Shown: positions 52,780 to 60,831 of the stretch, piece after piece | Numbering within the stretch: position 1 is the first letter of the stretch | Layout: every line of letters starts with the position of its first letter | Assembly: GCF_036983985.1 (NCBI RefSeq) | Contig: NZ_JALAHQ010000004.1 | Span: forward strand, 114,133 to 178,132 | Reading direction: 5' to 3' | DNA: 64,000 nt | DNA from: Alishewanella metallidurans | GTDB lineage: Bacteria > Pseudomonadota > Gammaproteobacteria > Enterobacterales > Alteromonadaceae | Notes under the pieces: generated by a model | What the model was told of the DNA's origin: nothing | Databases searched by the model: none | The model's input: the letters and a program-made list of their open reading frames with translations, nothing else | Position numbers and translations under genes: made by a program

Positions 52780-54036
52780 ATGGACCATTTTAATTACCAA
52801 AATAAGCAACTTTTTGCCGAGCAATGCGCGCTAGCTGATATTGCCAATAACTTCGGTACACCTTGCTATGTATATTCACGCGCGACTATTGAACGACATT
52901 ACCACGCGTTTGCTAATGCCGCAGCGGCGCATCCACAAAGCTTGGTGTGCTATGCAGTAAAAGCCAATAGCAACTTAGCTATTTTAAACCTACTCGCTAA
53001 ACTTGGTAGCGGTTTTGACATAGTATCGGGCGGCGAGTTACGCCGCGTTATTGCTGCCGGTGGCGATGCCAAAAAAGTGGTGTTCTCTGGCGTAGCAAAA
53101 ACTGAAGACGAAATACGCCTAGCGTTAGGCTTGGGCATTAAATGCTTTAACGTCGAATCTATAGCCGAATTAGACCGCCTACAGCACGTTGCTAGCAGCT
53201 TAAATAAACCTGCGGCTATTTCTATTCGGGTAAACCCAGATATCGATGCAAAAACACATCCGTATATTTCAACGGGCTTAAAAGCGAATAAATTTGGTAT
53301 CGATATTCTGTTGGCGCGTGACATTTACCGCAAAGCCGCCAGTTATAGCCATTTAAACGTGGTGGGTGTTGATTGCCATATTGGCTCGCAGCTTACTGAA
53401 GTACAACCATTTTTAGAAGCGTTAGAAAAGCTGTTGGCGCTAATAGACCAATTAGCCAGCGATGGCATTATGCTAAAGCATATTGATATTGGCGGCGGTT
53501 TAGGCGTTACCTACGATAACGAAACTCCACCATCCACCGCTGATTATATTGGTAAAGTGGTCGAGCGCTTAAAAAGCTACCCACAGTTAGAGCTCATTAT
53601 GGAGCCTGGTCGCGCCATTATGGCCAACGCAGGGGTATTGCTAACGAAGGTTGAGTTTTTAAAGCCAGGACAAGAAAAAAACTTTGCGATTGTCGATGCC
53701 GGCATGAACGATTTAATTCGTCCAGCACTGTATAGCGCGTGGCAAGCCATCATACCAGTAAATATGCACACCCATGCACCAAGCGCGATGTATGATATTG
53801 TTGGCCCAGTATGTGAAACAGGCGATTTTCTTGGCAAAGACCGAGAACTGGCGATTGCCGCTGGCGATTTGCTCGCTGTGCGCTCTGCCGGAGCTTACGG
53901 CTTTACCATGAGTTCTAACTATAATAGCCGCCCACGCGCCGCCGAACTGCTAGTTGATGGCGACAAAGTGCATTTAATCCGCGCCCGTGAACAATGGCAG
54001 GATTTATGGCGTGGCGAACACGTCGTTACCGACTAA
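52780..54036 (+). CDS. lysA: Diaminopimelate decarboxylase
   Basis: The 418-residue PLP enzyme has the PLP lysine in CYAVKANSNLAILN, the glycine-rich phosphate loop DIGGGLGVTY, the EPGRAI segment and the active-site cysteine in VGPVCETGDFLGKDREL. It makes lysine from meso-diaminopimelate. I start at the ATG at 52,780, which follows the lptM stop by one base and aligns with the family start. It lies upstream of dapF, which supplies its substrate; see the dapF entry for a problem with that step. Confidence 0.96.
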   Translation: MDHFNYQNKQLFAEQCALADIANNFGTPCYVYSRATIERHYHAFANAAAAHPQSLVCYAVKANSNLAILNLLAKLGSGFDIVSGGELRRVIAAGGDAKKVVFSGVAKTEDEIRLALGLGIKCFNVESIAELDRLQHVASSLNKPAAISIRVNPDIDAKTHPYISTGLKANKFGIDILLARDIYRKAASYSHLNVVGVDCHIGSQLTEVQPFLEALEKLLALIDQLASDGIMLKHIDIGGGLGVTYDNETPPSTADYIGKVVERLKSYPQLELIMEPGRAIMANAGVLLTKVEFLKPGQEKNFAIVDAGMNDLIRPALYSAWQAIIPVNMHTHAPSAMYDIVGPVCETGDFLGKDRELAIAAGDLLAVRSAGAYGFTMSSNYNSRPRAAELLVDGDKVHLIRAREQWQDLWRGEHVVTD

Positions 54037-54048
54037 TTAAGGGCGCCG

Positions 54049-54879
54049 ATGTTGCTACATTTCACTAAAATGCACTGCCTTGGCAACGACTTTATGCTAG
54101 TTGATGCAGTAAGCCAGAATGTGTTTTTAACCAAAGAGCAAATTAAAGCACTGGCGAATCGTAATACCGGTATTGGTTTCGATCAGTTACTAATGGTTGA
54201 GCCACCGTATGATCCTGAACTGGATTTTCATTACCGTATATTTAATGCCGATGGCTCAGAAATAGAGCAATGCGCCAACGGCATGCGTTGTTTTGCCAAG
54301 TTTGTTCGGGCGCGTGGTTTAACCAACAAGTATAAAATTAGCGCCAGTACTAAATCTGGTAAAGTTATTCTGTATGTCGAAGCCGACGGTCAGGTTACGG
54401 TTAATATGGGCATGCCACAGCTAGACCCCGCCAAAGTGCCGTTTAAAGCGCAAAAGCAAGAAGTTACCTATATTCTGCGGGCTGAAGAGCACACTATACT
54501 TTGCGGCGTTGTATCGTTGGGTTCACCCCACGCAGTGGTTGAAGTTGACGACCTCGTTACTGCGCAAGTGCTAGTACAAGGCCCGTTATTTGAACTACAC
54601 GAGCGTTTTCCCGAACGCGCAAGTATCGGTTTTATGCAGGTAATAAGCCCAAGCCATATTAAATTACGCGTATGGGAGCGTACTTTAGGTGAAATAGCCG
54701 TATCCGGTAACGGTGCATGTGCGGCCGTAGTAATCGGGCAGCTACAAAAAAAATTACAGCCGCAAGTACGAGTAGACTTGCCCGGTGGTAGCCTGCATAT
54801 TCGTTGGAATGGCCCTGGCCAACCACTAAAAATGACCGGCCCCGCAGAACACGTTTACGACGGACAAATAATGTTATGA
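54049..54879 (+). CDS. dapF: Diaminopimelate epimerase homologue lacking the second catalytic cysteine
   Basis: The 276-residue protein aligns with E. coli DapF over its full length with an offset of two. The first half is intact: KMHCLGNDFMLVD (Asn13), Gln46, FNADGSE (Asn66) and QCANGMRCF with the first catalytic Cys75. In the second half, key residues differ: GSPH (Ser159 for the Asn of GNPH), ASIGF (Ser192 for Asn) and GEIAVSGNGAC, where the second catalytic cysteine of the ACGSGAC motif is Ser219. Glu210-Arg211 remain. DapF needs both cysteines to interconvert LL- and meso-diaminopimelate, so normal activity is doubtful. The gene overlaps DUF484 by 4 bp. Confidence 0.9.
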   Translation: MLLHFTKMHCLGNDFMLVDAVSQNVFLTKEQIKALANRNTGIGFDQLLMVEPPYDPELDFHYRIFNADGSEIEQCANGMRCFAKFVRARGLTNKYKISASTKSGKVILYVEADGQVTVNMGMPQLDPAKVPFKAQKQEVTYILRAEEHTILCGVVSLGSPHAVVEVDDLVTAQVLVQGPLFELHERFPERASIGFMQVISPSHIKLRVWERTLGEIAVSGNGACAAVVIGQLQKKLQPQVRVDLPGGSLHIRWNGPGQPLKMTGPAEHVYDGQIML

Positions 54880-55532
54880 CAGATAGCCTGATCCAAGAAA
54901 AAGATTTACTTGCCGCGCACGTAATATGCGAATACTTGCAAGATCACCCAGAGTTTTTTCAGCAATACCCACAGCTGTTAAATAGCTTACGTTTACCACA
55001 TCAGCAGCGTGGCAGCGTGTCGCTAATAGAACGTCAGTTAGAATTGCAACGGGAAAAAATCCAAGCATTAGAAGATGATATTACGCGTTTAATGTCTATT
55101 GCCAGACAAAACGAGCATGTTTTCTTGGCCTTTAATCAATTACAGGCACAGCTTTATCAAGCAAAAAATGTAAAGGATATTCAGGCGAGCTTGCAACAAT
55201 TTACCACCGCGATGCCGCAGGTGCAGGAGTGCCGTTTACTACGCTTTACTGACGAGCAAAGTGCGGATGAGTTTAAGCTACTATTATCACGTCGCCTAAA
55301 CCAGCAAGGTGTATATCTTGGCCGCTTAAATAAAGAAGAGCAGCAAGGTTTGTTTTCACCAAACATACATTCAGTAGCGCTTATTTTAATCAGTAATGAG
55401 CAAAAGCCCTTAGCATTATTGGCCTTTGGTAGTGAGCAAGACGACCACTTTCAACCGTCAATGGATAAGCTATTTATTAGCCATTTAGCGACTATATTAG
55501 CGCAATTACTGCCGAGCTATGACAACGTCTGA
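54876..55532 (+). CDS. DUF484 (YigA) protein
   Basis: The 218-residue protein has the DUF484 pattern: VICEYLQDHPEFFQQYP, the LLNSLRLPHQQRGSVSLIERQ segment with a coiled coil, and a GAF-like C-terminal domain (about residues 95-215) ending in the helical HLATILAQLLP. No function is established; the gene is always next to xerC. The ATG at 54,876 overlaps the dapF stop by 4 bp and the gene overlaps xerC by 14 bp, so the three are tightly coupled. Confidence 0.9.
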   Translation: MTDSLIQEKDLLAAHVICEYLQDHPEFFQQYPQLLNSLRLPHQQRGSVSLIERQLELQREKIQALEDDITRLMSIARQNEHVFLAFNQLQAQLYQAKNVKDIQASLQQFTTAMPQVQECRLLRFTDEQSADEFKLLLSRRLNQQGVYLGRLNKEEQQGLFSPNIHSVALILISNEQKPLALLAFGSEQDDHFQPSMDKLFISHLATILAQLLPSYDNV

Positions 55533-56457
55533 CATAGAACTATCTCCGCAGTGGCAAGAGCCACTGCTAGCCTTTATTCGCTATTTGCAATATGAACGTG
55601 GCTATAGCAGCAAAACGCTCGACAGTTATCAGCGGCAATTAGAGCAACTAGCACTAAGCATTAGCGAAACCGATAGCCACTGGTTAAACCTAACTGACAA
55701 CCAACTAAAACAGCATATTATTAGCCTGCGCCGCAGCGGTGCTAAACCTCGAACTATCGCACTAAAGGTTGCCGCGTTACGGAGTTTTTTCCGTTTTCTG
55801 CAGGCGCAGGGTAAGCGCAGTGATAACCCGGCTCAGTATTTATCAGTACCCAAAGCCGCGCGTATACTGCCAAAAAATCTTGGTATTGATCAACTTAACC
55901 ATTTACTTAGCTTTGACAGCAGCGACGATATTTTAGCTTGCCGCGACAAAGCCATGCTCGAACTATTTTATTCATCAGGGCTGCGTTTAGAAGAGCTAGT
56001 AAATGCCAATATTAACGACATTGACTGGCAACAACAATTGCTGCGCGTAACCGGTAAAGGCAGTAAACAGCGTATTGTGCCGGTAGGTAAAATAGCCCTA
56101 GCCGCAGTAAAAGACTGGTTAGTACAGCGCCCAGTGTTTTGCTCTAACCTACCAGAGCCAGATCAGCAGGCGCTATTTCTAAGTAAACAACATAAACGTA
56201 TTAGTACCCGACATGTGCGTGAGCGCGTTCAACTTTGGGCTAAGCAGCAAGGGCTTAACCAGCATGTACATCCGCATATGTTACGCCATTCCTTTGCCAG
56301 CCATATGCTTGAATCCAGCCAAGACTTACGCGCCGTGCAGGAACTACTCGGCCATGCTAATTTAAGTACAACTCAAGTGTATACCCATCTCGATTTTGCC
56401 CATTTGGCTAAGGTGTACGATAACGCCCACCCTAGAGCGAAGAAGAAATCTAATTAA
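55519..56457 (+). CDS. xerC: Tyrosine recombinase XerC
   Basis: The 312-residue recombinase has the N-terminal SAM-like domain (YLQYERGYSSKTLDSYQRQL) and the catalytic set: Arg in SSGLRLEELVNANI, Lys in VTGKGSKQRIVPV, HxxR in HPHMLRHSFASHML, His in LLGHANLSTTQVYTH and the nucleophile Tyr in that segment. With XerD it resolves chromosome dimers at dif. The last five codons (PRAK, then KKSN) were supplied by the segment inserted downstream: a copy of the older ending PRARKK lies at 57,814-57,831. The protein remains complete. Confidence 0.95.
   Translation: MTTSDIELSPQWQEPLLAFIRYLQYERGYSSKTLDSYQRQLEQLALSISETDSHWLNLTDNQLKQHIISLRRSGAKPRTIALKVAALRSFFRFLQAQGKRSDNPAQYLSVPKAARILPKNLGIDQLNHLLSFDSSDDILACRDKAMLELFYSSGLRLEELVNANINDIDWQQQLLRVTGKGSKQRIVPVGKIALAAVKDWLVQRPVFCSNLPEPDQQALFLSKQHKRISTRHVRERVQLWAKQQGLNQHVHPHMLRHSFASHMLESSQDLRAVQELLGHANLSTTQVYTHLDFAHLAKVYDNAHPRAKKKSN
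56393..56439. repeat. Left copy of a 47-bp perfect direct repeat (end of xerC)
   Basis: Bases 56,393-56,439, within the xerC 3' end, are identical to 57,773-57,819, exactly 1,380 bp downstream. Beyond the right border the two copies differ completely; to the left, similarity continues for about 45 bp with roughly a quarter of the positions changed. This is the pattern of an attachment core at a gene 3' end. Confidence 0.95.
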
Positions 56458-56548
56458 ACTACTGAATACAAAATAAGATTTTATACTTCAGCAGTTACTA
56501 TACTGCTACACATATTGCTGATACAACTTACTTGAAGGCGGTCATACC

Positions 56549-57229
56549 TTATTGCGAGAGCGTCAAATTACTAGGATCTTCCGTTTCAATAAACACGGCC
56601 TTAAGCACTTTGTTTCCGCTCTCGTCTCTCGTGATATTATAAAAACTATAATTTGTTTCAAATAAATGTAACTGTTTAAGCTCAACGTCGCTTGTATCAT
56701 CGCCGACCATTAACATAACACCACAAATACGACCAGAACAGGCATAGGATTCCTGATATATTTGTAATTTAGATTCTTGCAAAAACAGCTGTAGTTTATT
56801 TTCACGAGATAATGCTCTGCTACTGCGCTCCATATCTGTAATGCCAGATAAAAACTGATTAAAATCTGCACTTTTCATTGCATCAACAATTGCAGTCTGT
56901 ATTACTGCGCCACTTTTGGTAAGAAAACTTTTGTTTAACGCCTCTTCCGATGACAAATTACTCGGTATTGTGACCGAATCATCCCTTACGGCTGTAGAAT
57001 CATAAGTCTGCTCACCGGTATTTACGGCCTCTTGAAACGTATCAGTCTTCTCAAGAGATGCTGATTGATTTTTGCTATTTGAATTACTTGCGTTTGATTC
57101 AACTTCAGTAAATACGCTATTTGACAATAAACTAACTTCTTCTTGTCTTTGTCCTCCTATACTACTGACGGTTAACCAAACAATTGACAGCAGAGTTGCG
57201 ACTGCCCCCCCTACAATAATTGACTTCAA
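56549..57229 (-). CDS. Unknown protein with N-terminal membrane anchor, in the xerC insert
   Basis: The 226-residue protein has an N-terminal hydrophobic segment (VGGAVATLLSIVWLTVSSIG, about residues 7-26) without a clear cleavage site, then a serine/asparagine/glutamate-rich linker (about 27-105). A folded C-terminal part (about 106-226) contains two cysteines close together in YACSGRICGVMLMVG. It would expose that domain to the periplasm. I recognise no family. It runs antisense to xerC-yigB and lies inside the inserted segment. Confidence 0.6.
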   Translation of the reverse strand: MKSIIVGGAVATLLSIVWLTVSSIGGQRQEEVSLLSNSVFTEVESNASNSNSKNQSASLEKTDTFQEAVNTGEQTYDSTAVRDDSVTIPSNLSSEEALNKSFLTKSGAVIQTAIVDAMKSADFNQFLSGITDMERSSRALSRENKLQLFLQESKLQIYQESYACSGRICGVMLMVGDDTSDVELKQLHLFETNYSFYNITRDESGNKVLKAVFIETEDPSNLTLSQ

Positions 57230-57363
57230 GTATTTCCTCCCATACCGCTATAGTAAACGGCCTAATATCATATAAAAATGATATAGCGCTGCTCAAAACA
57301 GCACATATATCATTTACCCGTATAAAATGAAAATTCAAACCTATTTACTTATAAATATCGTTA

Positions 57364-57546
57364 TTAAAGCTCACTATAAAATGGAATTTCACAAGAGACT
57401 CGACCACCGCCGGTACACGATATACTCGTTTTTCCATCTTTAAATTCGACAGTCATGCTGCCAGATGTACACGTACATGTCATTGCACTTAATGGTAATG
57501 ACGCAAATACAGCTAAAATAGAAACAAATAATAATTTCTTTTTCAT
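57364..57546 (-). CDS. Small secreted cysteine-rich peptide, in the xerC insert
   Basis: The 60-residue product has a canonical signal peptide (KKKLLFVSILAVFASLPLSA, cleavage after about residue 21) and a mature part of about 39 residues with four cysteines: MTCTCTSGS, then ISCTGGG and VSCEIPF. Pairs of disulfides are likely in the periplasm. Function is unknown. An AAGGA-like purine site (AAAGGAA on the minus strand) precedes the start. It lies upstream of the anchored protein in the same direction and could be cotranscribed with it. Confidence 0.6.
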   Translation of the reverse strand: MKKKLLFVSILAVFASLPLSAMTCTCTSGSMTVEFKDGKTSISCTGGGRVSCEIPFYSEL

Positions 57547-57733
57547 ATAAACTTTCCTTTTTAAAAGTTAGTGAGTTTTTTCTCAATCATTACAAACAAA
57601 CCGTTAGATTAAGGCAATATTAACTCAAAACTTATCAGGCAAATATAAGAGATTTATCAGTTAAAGATCGAAGATTAGCTCTCCAATCGGTTTTTTAATA
57701 AAATTTAGAAATTTAGACTTATTAATTTTACCC

Positions 57734-57831
57734 GTGCTATTTTAAGAACAAACCAAATCTATACTCATCTAAATTTTGCCCATTTGGCTAAGGTGTACGA
57801 TAACGCCCACCCTAGAGCGCGCAAAAAATAA
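57734..57831 (+). pseudogene. Duplicate xerC 3' end with the older terminus
   Basis: In the frame ending at the TAA 57,829-57,831 the translation reads RAILRTNQIYTHLNFAHLAK and then VYDNAHPRARKK. It matches the end of XerC, with degenerate positions on its left side and identity over 57,773-57,819. The final RARKK followed ten bases later by the yigB start probably shows how xerC ended before the insertion. There is no start or upstream remainder. Confidence 0.85.
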
Positions 57832-57841
57832 GGCCGTATCA

Positions 57842-58543
57842 ATGCAATTATTTAAGGCACTGAGCCCAATCAGCGTACTGTCATTCGATTTAGACGATAC
57901 CTTATACGATAACAAACCGGTGATTGCCGCCGCTGAGCAGGCCATGTTAAACGCATTGGCCAAACACGCACCGGTTGCGGCAACAACCGACAGCAATTTT
58001 TGGTGGCAGCAGCGTTTAAAACTGGCAAAAGTAACGCCCGATATCCGGCACGATTTAGGCCGTTGGCGCTTATTAGCTATTGATGCGGGTTTACAAAGCT
58101 TAGGTTTAAGCCTGTGTGAAGCCGGTGAAATAGCGCAATTGGCTTATGATGCTTTTATGCAGGCTAGAACCCGTATTACTGTGCAACCAGAAATAAAACA
58201 GTTACTGCAACAGCTGGCTAAACATTATCAGCTGATTGCCATAACTAACGGTAACGCCTGTATTGATAAGATGGGCATTGGCCATTGGTTTGAGTTTAGT
58301 TTACAAGCTGGGCCAGCTGGCAGAATGAAACCCTACCCTGATATGTATTTAAAAGCGGCGCAACGATTAAATATAGCACCAGAACAAATATTACATATAG
58401 GTGACAGCCACCGCGCTGATGTTATGGGGGCCTTAAGCGCCGGCTGCCAAGCGGCTTGGTTAGATCACCACAACAGCCGTGTAACGGTATTACCGCATAT
58501 TAGGATGACTAATGTGCAAAGCCTGCAGCAGTTAATTAAGTAG
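57842..58543 (+). CDS. yigB: HAD-family phosphatase YigB
   Basis: The 233-residue protein has the HAD motifs LSFDLDDTLYDN (nucleophile Asp), AITNGNA (motif II) and GRMKPYPDMY (motif III) followed by ILHIGDSHRADVMGAL (motif IV). It matches YigB, a 5-amino-6-(5-phospho-D-ribitylamino)uracil phosphatase of riboflavin synthesis in E. coli. The ATG at 57,842 aligns with YigB; a longer frame would translate the xerC remnant. It once followed xerC directly and has now been separated from the dapF-xerC promoter by the insert. Confidence 0.9.
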   Translation: MQLFKALSPISVLSFDLDDTLYDNKPVIAAAEQAMLNALAKHAPVAATTDSNFWWQQRLKLAKVTPDIRHDLGRWRLLAIDAGLQSLGLSLCEAGEIAQLAYDAFMQARTRITVQPEIKQLLQQLAKHYQLIAITNGNACIDKMGIGHWFEFSLQAGPAGRMKPYPDMYLKAAQRLNIAPEQILHIGDSHRADVMGALSAGCQAAWLDHHNSRVTVLPHIRMTNVQSLQQLIK

Positions 58544-58601
58544 TATTACAACAGCTATCGCAATAGCACTGGTTATTTATCCACTAAACACCCGAGTTAG
58601 C

Positions 58602-58629
58602 TTGGCGCTTGGCTTTTGCCTGTTATAAT
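58602..58629 (+). promoter_or_regulatory. Sigma-70 promoter of uvrD
   Basis: A perfect -10 box TATAAT (58,624-58,629) is preceded after 16 bp by TTGGCG (58,602-58,607), 31 bp before the uvrD ATG. No LexA box is visible over it. Confidence 0.7.
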
Positions 58630-58659
58630 GGCGGTCATTATGTAAAGCGAGGCAAACTA

Positions 58660-60831
58660 ATGGATGTATCTTACCTGCTAGATGGGTTAAACGATAAACA
58701 ACGCGATGCGGTGGCGGCATCGCCGCAGCATATGCTGGTGCTAGCTGGTGCTGGCAGTGGTAAAACCCGCGTGTTGGTGCATCGTTTAGCCTGGTTAATG
58801 CAGGTAGAGCGCGTAGCGCCATTTAGTTTATTAGCGGTAACCTTTACCAATAAAGCGTCGCAAGAAATGCGTGGCCGTATTGAAAGCACCATTGGTGTTA
58901 GCTTAAATAACCTATGGATGGGCACCTTTCACGGGTTGTCGCATCGTTTACTGCGGGCGCATTATCAAGAAGCTGGCTTACCGCAGGGCTTTCAAATTAT
59001 CGACTCGGACGATCAGTATCGGCTAGTGCGCCGGGTGCTTAAAGCGCTAAATTTAGATGAAAAACATTGGCCTGCTAAACAAATTCAATGGTTTATAAAT
59101 GCGCGTAAAGATGACGGCCAACGCCCAGCAATGATTGATGCCGCCGGTGATTTCAGCCTACAGCAAATGACTAAAATTTATACCGCTTATCAAGATATGT
59201 GTGACCGCGCGGGTTTAGTCGATTTCGCAGAAATTTTGTTACGCAGCTTTGAGTTGTTAAAGAAGAATGACGAGGTACGCAACCACTATCAACAGCGGTT
59301 CCGCCATATTTTAGTTGACGAGTTTCAAGATACCAACGCTATTCAATATCAGTGGTTGCGCTTACTTGCTGGCTCACATGCTAAGGTAATGATTGTCGGT
59401 GATGATGATCAGTCTATCTACGGCTGGCGTGGTGCTAGAGTAGAGAACATTCAAACCTTCCTAAAAGACTTCCCCGATGTAGCAACAGTGCGCTTAGAGC
59501 AGAACTATCGCTCTACCGCTACCATTTTAAAAGCGGCCAATGCGGTGATCGCCAATAACAGCGGGCGCTTAGGTAAAGACCTATGGACTGATGGCGCTGC
59601 GGGTGAAACCATTTCGCTATATACCGCCTTTAACGAGCTAGACGAAGCGCGTTTTATCGTCGGCCGGATTAATGACTGGCATAAACAAGGCGACCGCTTA
59701 AGCGAGGCAGCAATCTTATATCGCAATAACGCCCAATCACGGGTATTAGAAGAAGCGTTAATTCAACAAGGTTTAAACTATCGTATTTATGGCGGCTTAC
59801 GCTTTTATGAGCGCCAAGAAATTAAAGACGCCTTAGCCTATCTGCGTTTATTAAATAACCGCCAAGATGATGCAGCACTGGAGCGCGTTATCAATACGCC
59901 GGTGCGCGGCATTGGCGATACCACATTAAGCAAAGTGCGTGAATATGCGCGGGCTCAACAGCAAACCATGTGGCAAAGCTTACAACAGATGCTTGCACAA
60001 AAGCAGCTAACGGGTCGCGCTGCCACGGCTATTGATAACTTTATGCAACTGATTGAACGGCTACATAGCGATACATTAGAATTGCCGCTACATGAACAGT
60101 CTGAGTATGTCATTAAACAATCTGGCTTGTATGCTATGTATCAGGCAGAAAAAGGCGAGAAAGCCGAAACCCGTATCGAAAACTTAAACGAGCTAGTTAC
60201 CGCCTGCCAAAACTTTGATGAACGCCGCGCTGAAGATATGACGCCCCTGGCAGCATTTTTGTCGCAGGCCGCGCTTGAGGCTGGTGAGTACCAAGCAGAA
60301 GAGCATTCGGACGCAGTGCAGTTAATGACGCTTCATAGCGCCAAAGGCTTAGAGTTTCCGTTAGTGTTTGTTTGCGGTATGGAAGAAGGCATGTTTCCTA
60401 GCCAACAAAGTGGTGATGACCCTACGCGTTTAGAGGAAGAGCGACGGCTCTGTTATGTTGGCATGACTCGGGCCATGAAAAAGCTGTATTTAACCCATGC
60501 TGAAAGCCGCCGAGTATACGGCCAAGAACAGCACCATAAGCCTTCGCGCTTTATTCGCGAGATCCCAGCCGAATATTTAGACGAAATTCGCTTAACCACT
60601 CAAGTAAGTCGGCCAACTCAATTTAATCGCTTTGGTAGCGCAGCATCACATGTTGCTTTTGAAAGTACCGGCTTTAAACTTGGCCAGCGCGTATTACACG
60701 ATAAATTTGGCGAAGGCACGGTACTCAATTATGAAGGCACGGGCAGCCAATCACGTATTCAGGTAAATTTTGATGGCTTAGGCAGTAAGTGGCTAGTGAC
60801 CGCTTATGCCCGTTTGCAAGCGATGGACTAA
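58660..60831 (+). CDS. uvrD: DNA helicase II UvrD
   Basis: The 723-residue SF1 helicase starts DVSYLLDGLNDKQRDAVAAS, with Walker A in VLAGAGSGKTRVLVHR, HILVDEFQDTNAIQY (motif II), GDDDQSIYGWRGA (motif III), QNYRS (motif IV) and VGMTRAMKKLYL (motif VI). It also has the C-terminal Tudor-like domain (RVLHDKFGEGTVLNYEG). It unwinds DNA from nicks in mismatch and excision repair. I start at the ATG at 58,660; an earlier ATG at 58,609 would overlap the promoter. The stop overlaps tmcA. Confidence 0.97.
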   Translation: MDVSYLLDGLNDKQRDAVAASPQHMLVLAGAGSGKTRVLVHRLAWLMQVERVAPFSLLAVTFTNKASQEMRGRIESTIGVSLNNLWMGTFHGLSHRLLRAHYQEAGLPQGFQIIDSDDQYRLVRRVLKALNLDEKHWPAKQIQWFINARKDDGQRPAMIDAAGDFSLQQMTKIYTAYQDMCDRAGLVDFAEILLRSFELLKKNDEVRNHYQQRFRHILVDEFQDTNAIQYQWLRLLAGSHAKVMIVGDDDQSIYGWRGARVENIQTFLKDFPDVATVRLEQNYRSTATILKAANAVIANNSGRLGKDLWTDGAAGETISLYTAFNELDEARFIVGRINDWHKQGDRLSEAAILYRNNAQSRVLEEALIQQGLNYRIYGGLRFYERQEIKDALAYLRLLNNRQDDAALERVINTPVRGIGDTTLSKVREYARAQQQTMWQSLQQMLAQKQLTGRAATAIDNFMQLIERLHSDTLELPLHEQSEYVIKQSGLYAMYQAEKGEKAETRIENLNELVTACQNFDERRAEDMTPLAAFLSQAALEAGEYQAEEHSDAVQLMTLHSAKGLEFPLVFVCGMEEGMFPSQQSGDDPTRLEEERRLCYVGMTRAMKKLYLTHAESRRVYGQEQHHKPSRFIREIPAEYLDEIRLTTQVSRPTQFNRFGSAASHVAFESTGFKLGQRVLHDKFGEGTVLNYEGTGSQSRIQVNFDGLGSKWLVTAYARLQAMD

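Larger units (their letters stand above)
56440..57819. mobile_element. 1,380-bp inserted segment at the 3' end of xerC (cis-mobilisable or decayed integrative element)
   Basis: The segment separates xerC from yigB, which in the ancestral order would be about 10 bp apart. It is flanked by the 47-bp repeat, is A+T-richer than its surroundings, and holds two minus-strand genes of unknown function (56,549-57,229 and 57,364-57,546). A palindromic stem ATATCAT/ATGATAT lies between them at 57,265-57,284. No integrase or transposase is encoded. I infer integration at an att core in xerC; the right-hand part of the element, 5' of the core, carries a degenerate xerC-like stretch that would be the element's own attachment arm. 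The region 57,547-57,733 shows nothing recognisable. Confidence 0.7.

Noticed and set aside
56393..56439. Possible dif-like XerC/XerD site in the direct repeat
   Set aside because: Part of it (GGTGTACGATAA) loosely resembles the left half of dif, but the right half TTATGTTAAAT is absent; the repeat is better explained as xerC coding sequence.
58600..58660. LexA box over the uvrD promoter
   Set aside because: uvrD is SOS-regulated in E. coli, so I looked for CTGT-N8-ACAG; CTGTTATAAT is present but the right half is not.
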